NCBI RefSeq assembly: GCF_029215975.1
Contig: NZ_JAEMVD010000004.1
Span: 1 to 56,548 of the forward strand
Reading direction: 5' to 3'
Length of the DNA stretch: 56,548 nt
From: Sulfurimonas sp. SAG-AH-194-C20
Lineage (GTDB): Bacteria; Campylobacterota; Campylobacteria; Campylobacterales; Sulfurimonadaceae
The translations under genes were made by a program, and so were the position numbers. Shown here piece by piece: positions 26,498 through 33,922 of the stretch. Below the pieces are notes generated by a model. The model had not been told where the DNA came from and did no database searches. It saw only the letters and a program-made list of their open reading frames with translations. The number at the start of each line of letters is the position of its first letter. Within the stretch, counting starts at the first letter, position 1.

Positions 26498-27068
26498 TCT
26501 TTGCTTTCCTTTTAATAAGTAAATTAAATACATAGTTCAATATCTCACGATATGATAATCTTATAAAATCATCTTCACTCATATTAAGATACTTTTGATG
26601 AGATAAATTTTTAGACAACCTAACTATATCTGATGTTTTAAAACTTCCATTTATCCTTAGTAAAAAGTAAAAAAATGAAATTTTATCAGTTCTTGAAGTA
26701 ATAATATTATTATTTAAATCTACTTTGGAAATATATGGTCGAGTAACCATAAACTGTTTCTTATTATTTATTTTTTGAAGTAATGACGGTTCGTAATCAA
26801 TTAATTTAAAACCAGTATTAGTATAAATAATATTTTTTTTATTTATATCACCGTGAACAAAACCAATTTTTTCTAAATATTCCAATGCTAAAATCAATTC
26901 ATTAAAGTCATTTTGTTTCAGACTCATTGGTTTTGTACTTTTATGATATGTCTGTTTATATGTATATATATTATTATGTTTTGAAATATTTGTTTTAACT
27001 AATGCTTTGTATTTTTTGTAATCAAAATTATTAATCATGAATAAACGATCATCTATTTGATACTGCAT
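26481..27068 (-). CDS. Small protein-kinase-like protein
   Basis: 195 aa. The catalytic-loop sequence GFVHGDINKKNIIY (about 90-103) and KLIDYEPSL (DFG-equivalent, about 109) fit the RIO/aminoglycoside-type kinase fold. The N-lobe is reduced: about 85 residues with no classical glycine loop. It overlaps and probably is co-translated with the UDG-fold-like gene, suggesting they work as a pair. Target unknown. It has no recognisable promoter beyond AT-rich DNA upstream. Confidence 0.6.
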   Translation of the reverse strand: MQYQIDDRLFMINNFDYKKYKALVKTNISKHNNIYTYKQTYHKSTKPMSLKQNDFNELILALEYLEKIGFVHGDINKKNIIYTNTGFKLIDYEPSLLQKINNKKQFMVTRPYISKVDLNNNIITSRTDKISFFYFLLRINGSFKTSDIVRLSKNLSHQKYLNMSEDDFIRLSYREILNYVFNLLIKRKAKNVKKR

Positions 27069-27167
27069 ATCAAGTAGATGATCAATTATATAATATTTAT
27101 AAAAAAGATTATTCTTTAAAAGTTGTATTTGAATTTTATTGCCTTTTCCAGCAATTTTTATTTAGCT

Positions 27168-28616
27168 CTACTCAAGAAATCCAAACTCTTTTTCTACTTC
27201 AGTATAGTTTTTGTCTAAAGTGTTGATATAACAATCATCTGGACCCTCTGAAAAATAACCAGTATTATATTCTCCATAATCATATCCTTGAGTAACTATA
27301 TTATCGCTATCCCAATCCTTAAAATAAGCATAAAAACCATAGCTATCCATATCTAAAAACACTTTATCCATAGTATCTGATGGTATTTCTTTTGTAAAGC
27401 ATAGATACAAATTCATCTCCCAGTCTATATCTTTGCAGCAGTCTTGTAAATCTCCATTGTATTTATATAGTTTTGTATTATGGCTAGATAAATAAATATC
27501 TTCCAGCACATTATCTTCAAATTTATATTTTAAATCAGCTGTAAACTCATTTATTTTTTCTTGCATGAACTGATATGCTTTATCAGTATACTTCCCATCT
27601 TCCTCAATTAATTCCTGAACATCATCCAATATATAAGTCATACTAAAAGCAACTATATTTTTTCTATCATCAAAATTATCAAAATCAATATCTTCGTCTT
27701 CGTCTTCACTTGATCCAAATAACTCTTCACAACCTTCATATTGTTCATGATCATTTAGCATCTCATCTATATAAGTGTCTTTAAATTGCTTAGCCTTCTC
27801 ATCATCTTCAAGATCATCTTTAATAAAATTATAAACATCACAATAATATCCATCATCTAAAAATGATGTTGCTTTTTCTAAAGATTTTAAGGTGTATTCT
27901 TGATAATAATTAGCATCACTATTTTCATATGTCTCTTTTACTGCTCTCGCTCCATCAAGTAAATCTGTGATTCCTTCATATAGTAAGACCATATCAAAAA
28001 TTTCTTTTGCATTATCTTGTTTATTTAAATAATCTTCGCCACCGATAAATTGTCCTAATTGTGTTATAGCAGAAGAATAACCTGCGAATTCAAACATATC
28101 GTCAGCATTTTGTAAATTATATACTGCACTATTAATAATGTCTTCTGCCCATTTTTTATCTTGAAGTTCATTATTAATATCTTCTATTAATGAATTATAG
28201 TCTGATAATTCAGCTAATTTTTCTTGAGTTGCTTTGTAAAGTGTAATAGCTTTATTTTTATCACCTAATATGTTTAGATATGCATTTGCTAAACTTTTAA
28301 GTTCATCTAAACTTTCTACTTTTGAGTAGGCTCTATCTAATAATTTTTTTGCCCAATCTTTGTCATTAAGCTTTTCATCATCAGCTACTGTTTCAGCTAA
28401 TGAGATAAAACTATCAGCATCATCGCATTTGGTTTCTTCTATCTCAAATAAATTTCTTGCTAAATTTGTATTATTATTAAACTCATCTTCACACAATTTA
28501 CTCGCCCAATGATCTATATAATCATTAGCATTTAAATCATTTAGCATATCTTCTAAATCTTCATGTTCTTGATATTGTAATTTTAATTCGTCTATAATTG
28601 CTTTTAAATTCATCAT
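27168..28616 (-). CDS. Acidic TPR/Sel1-like repeat protein
   Basis: 482 aa, very acidic. The N-terminal half has degenerate TPR-like helical pairs (DKDWAKKLLDRAYSKVES, DKNKAITLYKATQEKLAEL, DKKWAEDIINSAVYNLQ). An Asp/Glu run (GSSEDEDEDIDFDNFDD, about 300-317) separates it from a C-terminal domain I cannot name. Its ATG overlaps the stop of the DUF4116 gene, so the two form a coupled pair. Probably a protein-binding scaffold. Confidence 0.55.
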   Translation of the reverse strand: MMNLKAIIDELKLQYQEHEDLEDMLNDLNANDYIDHWASKLCEDEFNNNTNLARNLFEIEETKCDDADSFISLAETVADDEKLNDKDWAKKLLDRAYSKVESLDELKSLANAYLNILGDKNKAITLYKATQEKLAELSDYNSLIEDINNELQDKKWAEDIINSAVYNLQNADDMFEFAGYSSAITQLGQFIGGEDYLNKQDNAKEIFDMVLLYEGITDLLDGARAVKETYENSDANYYQEYTLKSLEKATSFLDDGYYCDVYNFIKDDLEDDEKAKQFKDTYIDEMLNDHEQYEGCEELFGSSEDEDEDIDFDNFDDRKNIVAFSMTYILDDVQELIEEDGKYTDKAYQFMQEKINEFTADLKYKFEDNVLEDIYLSSHNTKLYKYNGDLQDCCKDIDWEMNLYLCFTKEIPSDTMDKVFLDMDSYGFYAYFKDWDSDNIVTQGYDYGEYNTGYFSEGPDDCYINTLDKNYTEVEKEFGFLE

Positions 28617-29521
28617 TATATCTCTTGTATTTTCTTAATTAATTTAAATTCAGTATCTTTTTGTAGTTCAGAATCAAAATAATCAAATATAGCTTCATTT
28701 ATATACATTAATCTTTTTGAAAACTCTCTATCTTTAAAGACTTCTTTATTGATGCTCAACATTGCATCTGAAACATTCATACGAGAACCCAATGCCAAAG
28801 AAATTAATTCTTTATCTGATTGAAATTCTTTAGGAAGAAAACATATTGCACTTGCATTATTTGAAACTGCAATTTTAGCAATTTCTTTATCTTGTTTAAA
28901 TTTGTCAATAGCATACTCTAAGATATCTCCGTTCCATTTTATTGCTAGTTTGAGTAGTTCTTCATTATCTTTTAATTTGTTGCCAATATGCTGATAGGCA
29001 TGACTATTGTTTAATACTGATGCTTTAGCCATTTCAAAATCATTTTGCATATCTGCTGATAAATGTCTTAAAGCATTTCCATTATTTTGAAGTATCTTTA
29101 AAATAAATTCTCTATCATCTTTATATAAATGAGGTTTTGTTTCTAATAGTACAGCTAAGTCCTCAACATCATAGTTCATTAAAAATTTTTTATCTAAAAG
29201 AATTTCGTCTGGTAAATATTCTAACACATTATAATCGCAATGTTTCAATATAAATTCTTTATCATGTTTAAACTTTTCATCGATATAAGCAAATGATGAT
29301 ATTGAACTACTTATTGCAACTCCAACCATTTCAGCATCTGCTTTAAACTCATCTGATGCATATTGCAGAACATCCCCATTTACTAACAATGCATATGTAA
29401 ATAAAGTTTTATCACTATAATAAATACTATCAAAATTACCATTTTTAGGATCAAAAAAATCTGCATCCCATCTTATATTTGTTAATGCATCTACAATTTT
29501 TTTATTACTAGGTTTTGCCAT
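28616..29521 (-). CDS. DUF4116 repeat protein
   Basis: 301 aa made of about six repeats of the DUF4116 type: an x-D-K/R-E-hydrophobic helix followed by A/G-x-x-L/I-x-Y/F-hydrophobic (DREFILKILQNNGNALRHL, NEELLKLAIKWNGDILEYA, DKEIAKIAVSNNASAICFL). The function of these repeats is unknown. The start MAKPSNKK resembles that of the unrelated protein at 32411 (MAKPLNF). It is first of a two-gene unit with the TPR-like protein. Confidence 0.75.
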   Translation of the reverse strand: MAKPSNKKIVDALTNIRWDADFFDPKNGNFDSIYYSDKTLFTYALLVNGDVLQYASDEFKADAEMVGVAISSSISSFAYIDEKFKHDKEFILKHCDYNVLEYLPDEILLDKKFLMNYDVEDLAVLLETKPHLYKDDREFILKILQNNGNALRHLSADMQNDFEMAKASVLNNSHAYQHIGNKLKDNEELLKLAIKWNGDILEYAIDKFKQDKEIAKIAVSNNASAICFLPKEFQSDKELISLALGSRMNVSDAMLSINKEVFKDREFSKRLMYINEAIFDYFDSELQKDTEFKLIKKIQEI

Positions 29522-29687
29522 TTTTTATCCTTATTTTTGTATAGATATGTTTAGTTCTACTGTTGCTTTCCCCACAAGTGTATCTACTTGAATATTAAGT
29601 ATTGCTTAATTAAGTTATATCTAATTATATTTCATTATCTCCTGAAACTAAGGAGTCTACTGTGCTTGGAGTGCTTACCGTGAAATA

Positions 29688-31085
29688 TTAATTAGTTTTA
29701 CTTTCAATATTAAACTCGCTAACTAGTTTCCAACCTTTTTTAAGATTCTTCTCTTTAAACTCATTTACCAAACTTAATATTTGTTCTTCACTGCTAGAAA
29801 CTCTTACATCTTTTTTTAAGGGCTCTGCTCGTGTTGGACTGAAGTTAGTATAGTTCATCACAAAAGCTGGATAGTTTTTCTCTATGGATGCTTTGTTCGT
29901 TTTCCATGCTAAAAACTTTAGTACATTTGTCTTTCCCTTGGAAGTTTTAGTGTATACCTCTCTAAATATTATTTTGCTCTTTGGAAAATCGCCACTTATA
30001 GATGTTTTAGGCTTTTCTATATAGACAATATCTGTAACTTGTGCATGTCTAACATCATGAGTATCGACCTTTTTATCATCCCTAATTCGTTTAAAAACTG
30101 GATGTAAAAAGCTAACACCGTTGATGGCTCTTAAAAAACTGTACCCATCTTGATCATCGTAACTAAGCAAGGTGTTTTTAATGAGACCTTTTGTGTTCTC
30201 TGTTAGTAGTTCATTTATGCTTACTTCCACTACAAGACTTGGTTTGACTAGATGAAAAGCCACTCTTCGTTTATCTGCTTCTATGTATGAAGATTCAACT
30301 AAAGTTTTACTAAGAGTGTCATAAAGCTTCTCTTTGATTTCTTGGCTAAGCCCCGTTCCTACTCGTGCAACTTGAACATAGTTATTATTTTCATCGAGCA
30401 AACCTAAAAGAAGTTCTCGTACACTTGTCTCACTATCTGTTGTGTAACCTATTACTGCTAAATCCAGTGTATGTAGAGGCTTTATTTTGTATACTATAGG
30501 TATATCTTCAAAACGAACTACTAAGCCCTCCTGATTCTCCTTAGTCACTTTTTGCTCATAAATTTCTATTGCTTGTTCGGCTGATACAACTTTAAAATCA
30601 ACACAGTTCAAACTTTTTGAGTCTTTAGAAATCTCGATTATTTTTGCTATAGTATCTTCGTAGTTACCATGAACATAACCTTCACCATTTATCTCTACTA
30701 TATCAAAGGAAGAGACTCTAAGGCTTTGTTTATCATTGGCAATAGCAGACATCACCTCAAAAACACGAGTGCGTTTATCTTTAATATTTAAATGTAGTTC
30801 ACATGCAAGTGTTAATGATGTGTAGTTAGCTTGATTTAACACAGTAGTTATCTCACTTAAAAATGTAAAATCATCTTTTATTTTTCCATGTGCATTGACT
30901 AATATAGTTTTTTCACCATCAAAATGGAGTAGGTTAAACTCACCATCTATTTTAGTTGTAACATATACTTTTTCACCAATGATTTTAGAAAATATATCAT
31001 CCTTAGTAATGGAAATATATGCTCCAGCAACTTTTTTCTTATAATTTTCAGCTTGTTCGATTATTTGATTCATATTATTTTCCAT
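29688..31085 (-). CDS. ATP-dependent nucleic-acid ligase
   Basis: 465 aa with nucleotidyltransferase motifs of ATP-dependent ligases: motif I TKIDGEF (adenylated Lys, about 44), motif III RVFEVMSAI (about 107), motif IV EGLVVRF (about 203) and motif V YKIKP (about 216), followed by an OB-type domain (VARVGTGLSQEIKEKLY). A C-terminal extension (about 340-465) is not standard. It may seal DNA nicks or RNA; the sequence does not decide. Third of three leftward genes, one base after the unknown protein at 31087. Confidence 0.8.
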   Translation of the reverse strand: MENNMNQIIEQAENYKKKVAGAYISITKDDIFSKIIGEKVYVTTKIDGEFNLLHFDGEKTILVNAHGKIKDDFTFLSEITTVLNQANYTSLTLACELHLNIKDKRTRVFEVMSAIANDKQSLRVSSFDIVEINGEGYVHGNYEDTIAKIIEISKDSKSLNCVDFKVVSAEQAIEIYEQKVTKENQEGLVVRFEDIPIVYKIKPLHTLDLAVIGYTTDSETSVRELLLGLLDENNNYVQVARVGTGLSQEIKEKLYDTLSKTLVESSYIEADKRRVAFHLVKPSLVVEVSINELLTENTKGLIKNTLLSYDDQDGYSFLRAINGVSFLHPVFKRIRDDKKVDTHDVRHAQVTDIVYIEKPKTSISGDFPKSKIIFREVYTKTSKGKTNVLKFLAWKTNKASIEKNYPAFVMNYTNFSPTRAEPLKKDVRVSSSEEQILSLVNEFKEKNLKKGWKLVSEFNIESKTN

Positions 31086-31086
31086 A

Positions 31087-31791
31087 CTATTTTGTAAACT
31101 CTTTAAGTTCTAGGTTTGTTAAATGTAAAATAAGTATATATTTATCATCTTTTACACGACCTTCTAAAAATCCTCGATAAGGTGTTCCCCCTGAAGTAAC
31201 TAGCAAAGGTTCATTCCCTTTGCTTCCTGCTCCCACAAACATCATTTTATTTGTATCAGAGAGCTTTTTTGCCATTTGAAATAAGAAGTCATATGTTAAG
31301 CTATTTACATGTCTTATTTGATAATGTTTAGCAAAAACAAACTTTTTGATGGCATCTGCTTTTGGCATTCCCTTAGAACTCCATTTAATAGGTAGAGATT
31401 CCAATGCGATGTTGGCATCTTTTTGAACCAACGGTTTTCTAGAAAGCTCATTAGCATCTTTGTCTTTTTTCACTTCAATCAGCTGAACATTAAATAATAT
31501 TTTATTTTCTTTATCAGCATATATTTTATTTGTTGTGCCTATGAGCATACCGGTAGTTTCTATATCACATTCAATATCACTGTTGATAATCTCTTGAGAT
31601 AGTTCTTCTAAGTCAGTAAATTTTTTGCTCAATGTTTTAATATCTGTTGCCAAGGTAGTTTTTAATATTTTTACATTTATTTTTTCTGCACCACTTTTTA
31701 ACACTTGTTTAATTTTAGACTTTGTAGGCTTAGCTTCAAACCCTAAAATGGCATTTCTTTTGTCACTGTTTGCTAAATTTATTTTTCTCAT
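31087..31791 (-). CDS. Ligase-associated hypothetical protein, 234 aa
   Basis: Not recognised. The N-terminus is lysine-rich (about 1-55) and the C-terminal part ends in a compact mixed segment (MMFVGAGSKGNEPLLVTSGGTPYRGFLEG). No membrane or signal segment. It lies between the acidic protein at 31800 (8-bp gap) and the ligase (1-bp gap), so a role as ligase partner or substrate adaptor is inferred from context only. Confidence 0.5.
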   Translation of the reverse strand: MRKINLANSDKRNAILGFEAKPTKSKIKQVLKSGAEKINVKILKTTLATDIKTLSKKFTDLEELSQEIINSDIECDIETTGMLIGTTNKIYADKENKILFNVQLIEVKKDKDANELSRKPLVQKDANIALESLPIKWSSKGMPKADAIKKFVFAKHYQIRHVNSLTYDFLFQMAKKLSDTNKMMFVGAGSKGNEPLLVTSGGTPYRGFLEGRVKDDKYILILHLTNLELKEFTK

Positions 31792-31799
31792 ACCTTCCC

Positions 31800-32411
31800 C
31801 TACATCATTGCGAAATCAAATTCGTCTTCTTCATCTTCTTCAACACCAGCTTCATCAAGCATACCGCTCTCGTCTAAACCTATATATTCAAACTCTATTT
31901 TTTTACCTACAAGTACAAAAACTTCTCCATCATTTTCTATCACAAAGGCTGGATCACCTTCATAGTCAGCTCTATAATTAAAAACAAAAGTGAAAAGTTC
32001 ACTATTTTCTTGAATAGCTTTTACAAAATCAGGATGATTTTCTTCACCTTGGAGAGAGTATACAGAAGTGATATTATGTTCTAAAAAATATTCAAGTGTA
32101 GCACTATTGTATAGCTTGATTTCCCCCTCATAACTTGACGGCACAAGTTCTGCGACAGAACCATCTTCATCAATATATATCATATCAGCTTTATCAATCC
32201 ACTTGCCATCACTGTCCATTGAGCCTAATCCAATTCCACCTTTAGGTATTAACATGGCTAATTCAGGATACAAAGAGAGTGTATTGCAAACTTCTCCATT
32301 GCTGTCTAGTATAACCTTCTCATTCCAACCATAAAGTTTTTTTCGTTCGAGCTTTAAGGGTACTAAATCAAACACCTGATCTTTAATTCTAAAATTTAAC
32401 GGTTTAGCCAT
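31800..32411 (-). CDS. Acidic hypothetical protein, 203 aa, heads ligase operon
   Basis: Not recognised. The last about 30 residues are strongly acidic (AGVEEDEEDEFDFAMM), like DNA-mimic or chaperone-type tails. It is first of the three-gene ligase unit and diverges from the 66-aa gene at 32585 across a 173-bp promoter region containing GACA-N6-TGTC. Own promoter: TATAATTAATTATAAT-type AT-rich sequence about 40-50 bp upstream. Confidence 0.5.
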   Translation of the reverse strand: MAKPLNFRIKDQVFDLVPLKLERKKLYGWNEKVILDSNGEVCNTLSLYPELAMLIPKGGIGLGSMDSDGKWIDKADMIYIDEDGSVAELVPSSYEGEIKLYNSATLEYFLEHNITSVYSLQGEENHPDFVKAIQENSELFTFVFNYRADYEGDPAFVIENDGEVFVLVGKKIEFEYIGLDESGMLDEAGVEEDEEDEFDFAMM

Positions 32412-32515
32412 TGCTTATCCTTATTGTTAACGAGTAGTTAATTATAATTAATTATACATCTTTATTGTTAATATTTATATGAAAATAAAAACAGCTAACT
32501 GTGACCTACAAAATT

Positions 32516-32553
32516 AAAGCAGACATAAAGGTGTCATGAATGTACAATACACT
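32516..32553 (+). promoter_or_regulatory. GACA-N6-TGTC operator and -10-like box, site 2
   Basis: GACATAAAGGTGTC (32522-32535), with AAAGCA before it, is followed after 12 bp by TACACT (32548-32553). A better -10, TATAAT, lies at 32559-32564, so which one is used is unclear. It drives the 66-aa gene and ADP-ribosylglycohydrolase, and may affect the divergent ligase operon. Confidence 0.7.
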
Positions 32554-32584
32554 ATCACTATAATTGAATAAAGAAGGAGTTATT

Positions 32585-32785
32585 ATGTGGTCAGATGAAT
32601 TGAAAACTTTAACAAGAAAAATGTTATCAGAGGTGCCAATGGCGATGATGAAAAATGTAGATTTACTTTATGGTGTTTTACTATTAGAGGATGATAAGTA
32701 TGTTATTACAGATAGAACTTCTAGTGATAAATATGTTTTTGAGACCATTGATGAGTTATTAGCTGCTGGTTGGGCAGTGGATTAA
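32585..32785 (+). CDS. Small hypothetical protein, 66 aa
   Basis: An acidic small protein (MWSDELKTLTRK...DELLAAGWAVD) of no known family. The ATG at 32585 is chosen because GGAG sits 6 bp upstream; a TTG 21 bp earlier would overlap the ribosome site. It ends 4 bp before the ADP-ribosylglycohydrolase gene, so the two are co-transcribed from the GACA-N6-TGTC promoter. Confidence 0.65.
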   Translation: MWSDELKTLTRKMLSEVPMAMMKNVDLLYGVLLLEDDKYVITDRTSSDKYVFETIDELLAAGWAVD

Positions 32786-32789
32786 TAAT

Positions 32790-33548
32790 ATGAATAAATC
32801 ACTCATAGCACTAGCATGCGGAGACTCATACGGAAGTTACTTTGAAATGGCTGGTCTTATGGGAACGACATTTGATGCCAAGCTCTTACCCAACAAACCT
32901 GTAAATGTACGAATAACAGATGACACAAAGATGGCAAACATCTTGCTTAAACATTACCTGAAATACAAAAAAATTAAACCTAAAGTATTAGTCGGTGAGT
33001 ATAGGCATTGGGCAAATTTATATGGTGCTAGAGATGGTATAGGTATTCACACATCAAAAGTTCTTAATAATCAATCTTCGGATAAAGACTCAGAGGGTAA
33101 TGGTGCATTGATGAGAAATATACCGTATGCACTTGAACTGATTAAGGATGGCTATAGTTTTGAAGAGACAGTAATACGTATGAATGAAGAGTCAGCTCTA
33201 ACTCACGAAAATAAAACTATCTTTATGGCAAATAGACTTGCACTTGACTTGGCACTTCATGGTATTTCTGTTTTAGAAAAAGTTATCCACAAGGACATCT
33301 TAGCAAAAGTAATGCTTGGCTCAACAGCTTGGGTACTTAATACTCTTTACATAGTTATACAAACACTGAAAAAAGAGTTCGACTACCTTGATGGATTTAA
33401 ATACATTGTAGCAGCAGGAGGGGATACTGATACTAATTGTGCAATTTATGCCGCTATTAAAAGTTACAAAAATGATATTAATAAAAGTATTGACATAGAA
33501 GAGTTCTTGACAAAAAAAATTATACATGAATTGTCAAATGAGATATAA
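32790..33548 (+). CDS. ADP-ribosylglycohydrolase (DraG/ARH family)
   Basis: 252 aa with the ARH metal-site motifs: ALACGDSYGS (about 7), RITDDTKMA (about 41), GNGALMRNIP (about 105), and AAGGDTDTNCAIYAAI (about 207), where the paired Asp/Thr residues bind Mg2+. These enzymes remove ADP-ribose from proteins or nucleic acids. Length is on the short side for the family but all motifs are present. It follows the 66-aa gene and precedes a tandem AAA+ gene with its own copy of the shared operator. Confidence 0.88.
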   Translation: MNKSLIALACGDSYGSYFEMAGLMGTTFDAKLLPNKPVNVRITDDTKMANILLKHYLKYKKIKPKVLVGEYRHWANLYGARDGIGIHTSKVLNNQSSDKDSEGNGALMRNIPYALELIKDGYSFEETVIRMNEESALTHENKTIFMANRLALDLALHGISVLEKVIHKDILAKVMLGSTAWVLNTLYIVIQTLKKEFDYLDGFKYIVAAGGDTDTNCAIYAAIKSYKNDINKSIDIEEFLTKKIIHELSNEI

Positions 33549-33607
33549 AATATAGGTCATAAATAATGTGTCGATGACCTGTTTTAGTTCTGAATGACTT
33601 CAGACTT

Positions 33608-33638
33608 AGGACAATAAAGAACTACAATTTATTGTCCT
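33608..33638. repeat. 11-bp inverted repeat downstream of ARH gene
   Basis: AGGACAATAAA and its exact reverse complement TTTATTGTCCT are separated by 9 bp. It may form a transcript-ending hairpin for the ARH unit or an operator for the small gene at 33657. Confidence 0.5.
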
Positions 33639-33656
33639 ATTTACATAGGAGTTACA

Positions 33657-33846
33657 ATGACAAACAATTCAAAATTCAATTGGAGACTATACAAAGTCTC
33701 AACTATTACACCTGATGGCAGTGCCTGTTGTTTATGCTACGGATGAAGCACCTAGAAAAGGAATTCACTACATAGACTTGATAGAACACTCAAAAGAAAC
33801 CTTACTTAATATTTATGAAAAGGAAAACAATATAGAAAAATTTTGA
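33657..33846 (+). pseudogene. Frameshifted small gene
   Basis: From the ATG at 33657 (AGGAG upstream) the frame reads MTNNSKFNWRLYKVSTITPDG then stops at 33746. The +1 frame continues sensibly from about 33715 (VPVVYATDEAPRKGIHYIDLIEH...) to 33846. Joined, they make a normal-looking about 62-aa protein, so one small indel near 33717-33730 probably broke it. An alternative is a separate 43-aa gene starting at 33715. Family unknown. Confidence 0.5.
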
Positions 33847-33858
33847 GTCAAAATTTTT

Positions 33859-33896
33859 AAAGCAGACACGAAGGTGTCCAAGCTAAATATTATAAT
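33859..33896 (+). promoter_or_regulatory. GACA-N6-TGTC operator and -10 box, site 3
   Basis: GACACGAAGGTGTC (33865-33878), preceded by AAAGCA, is followed after exactly 12 bp by TATAAT (33891-33896), 26 bp before the AAA+ gene start. The spacing matches sites 1, 2, 5 and 6. No conventional -35 box is seen. Confidence 0.75.
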
Positions 33897-33922
33897 CTTA
33901 TATAAGAACTGAGGAGTCAGAA

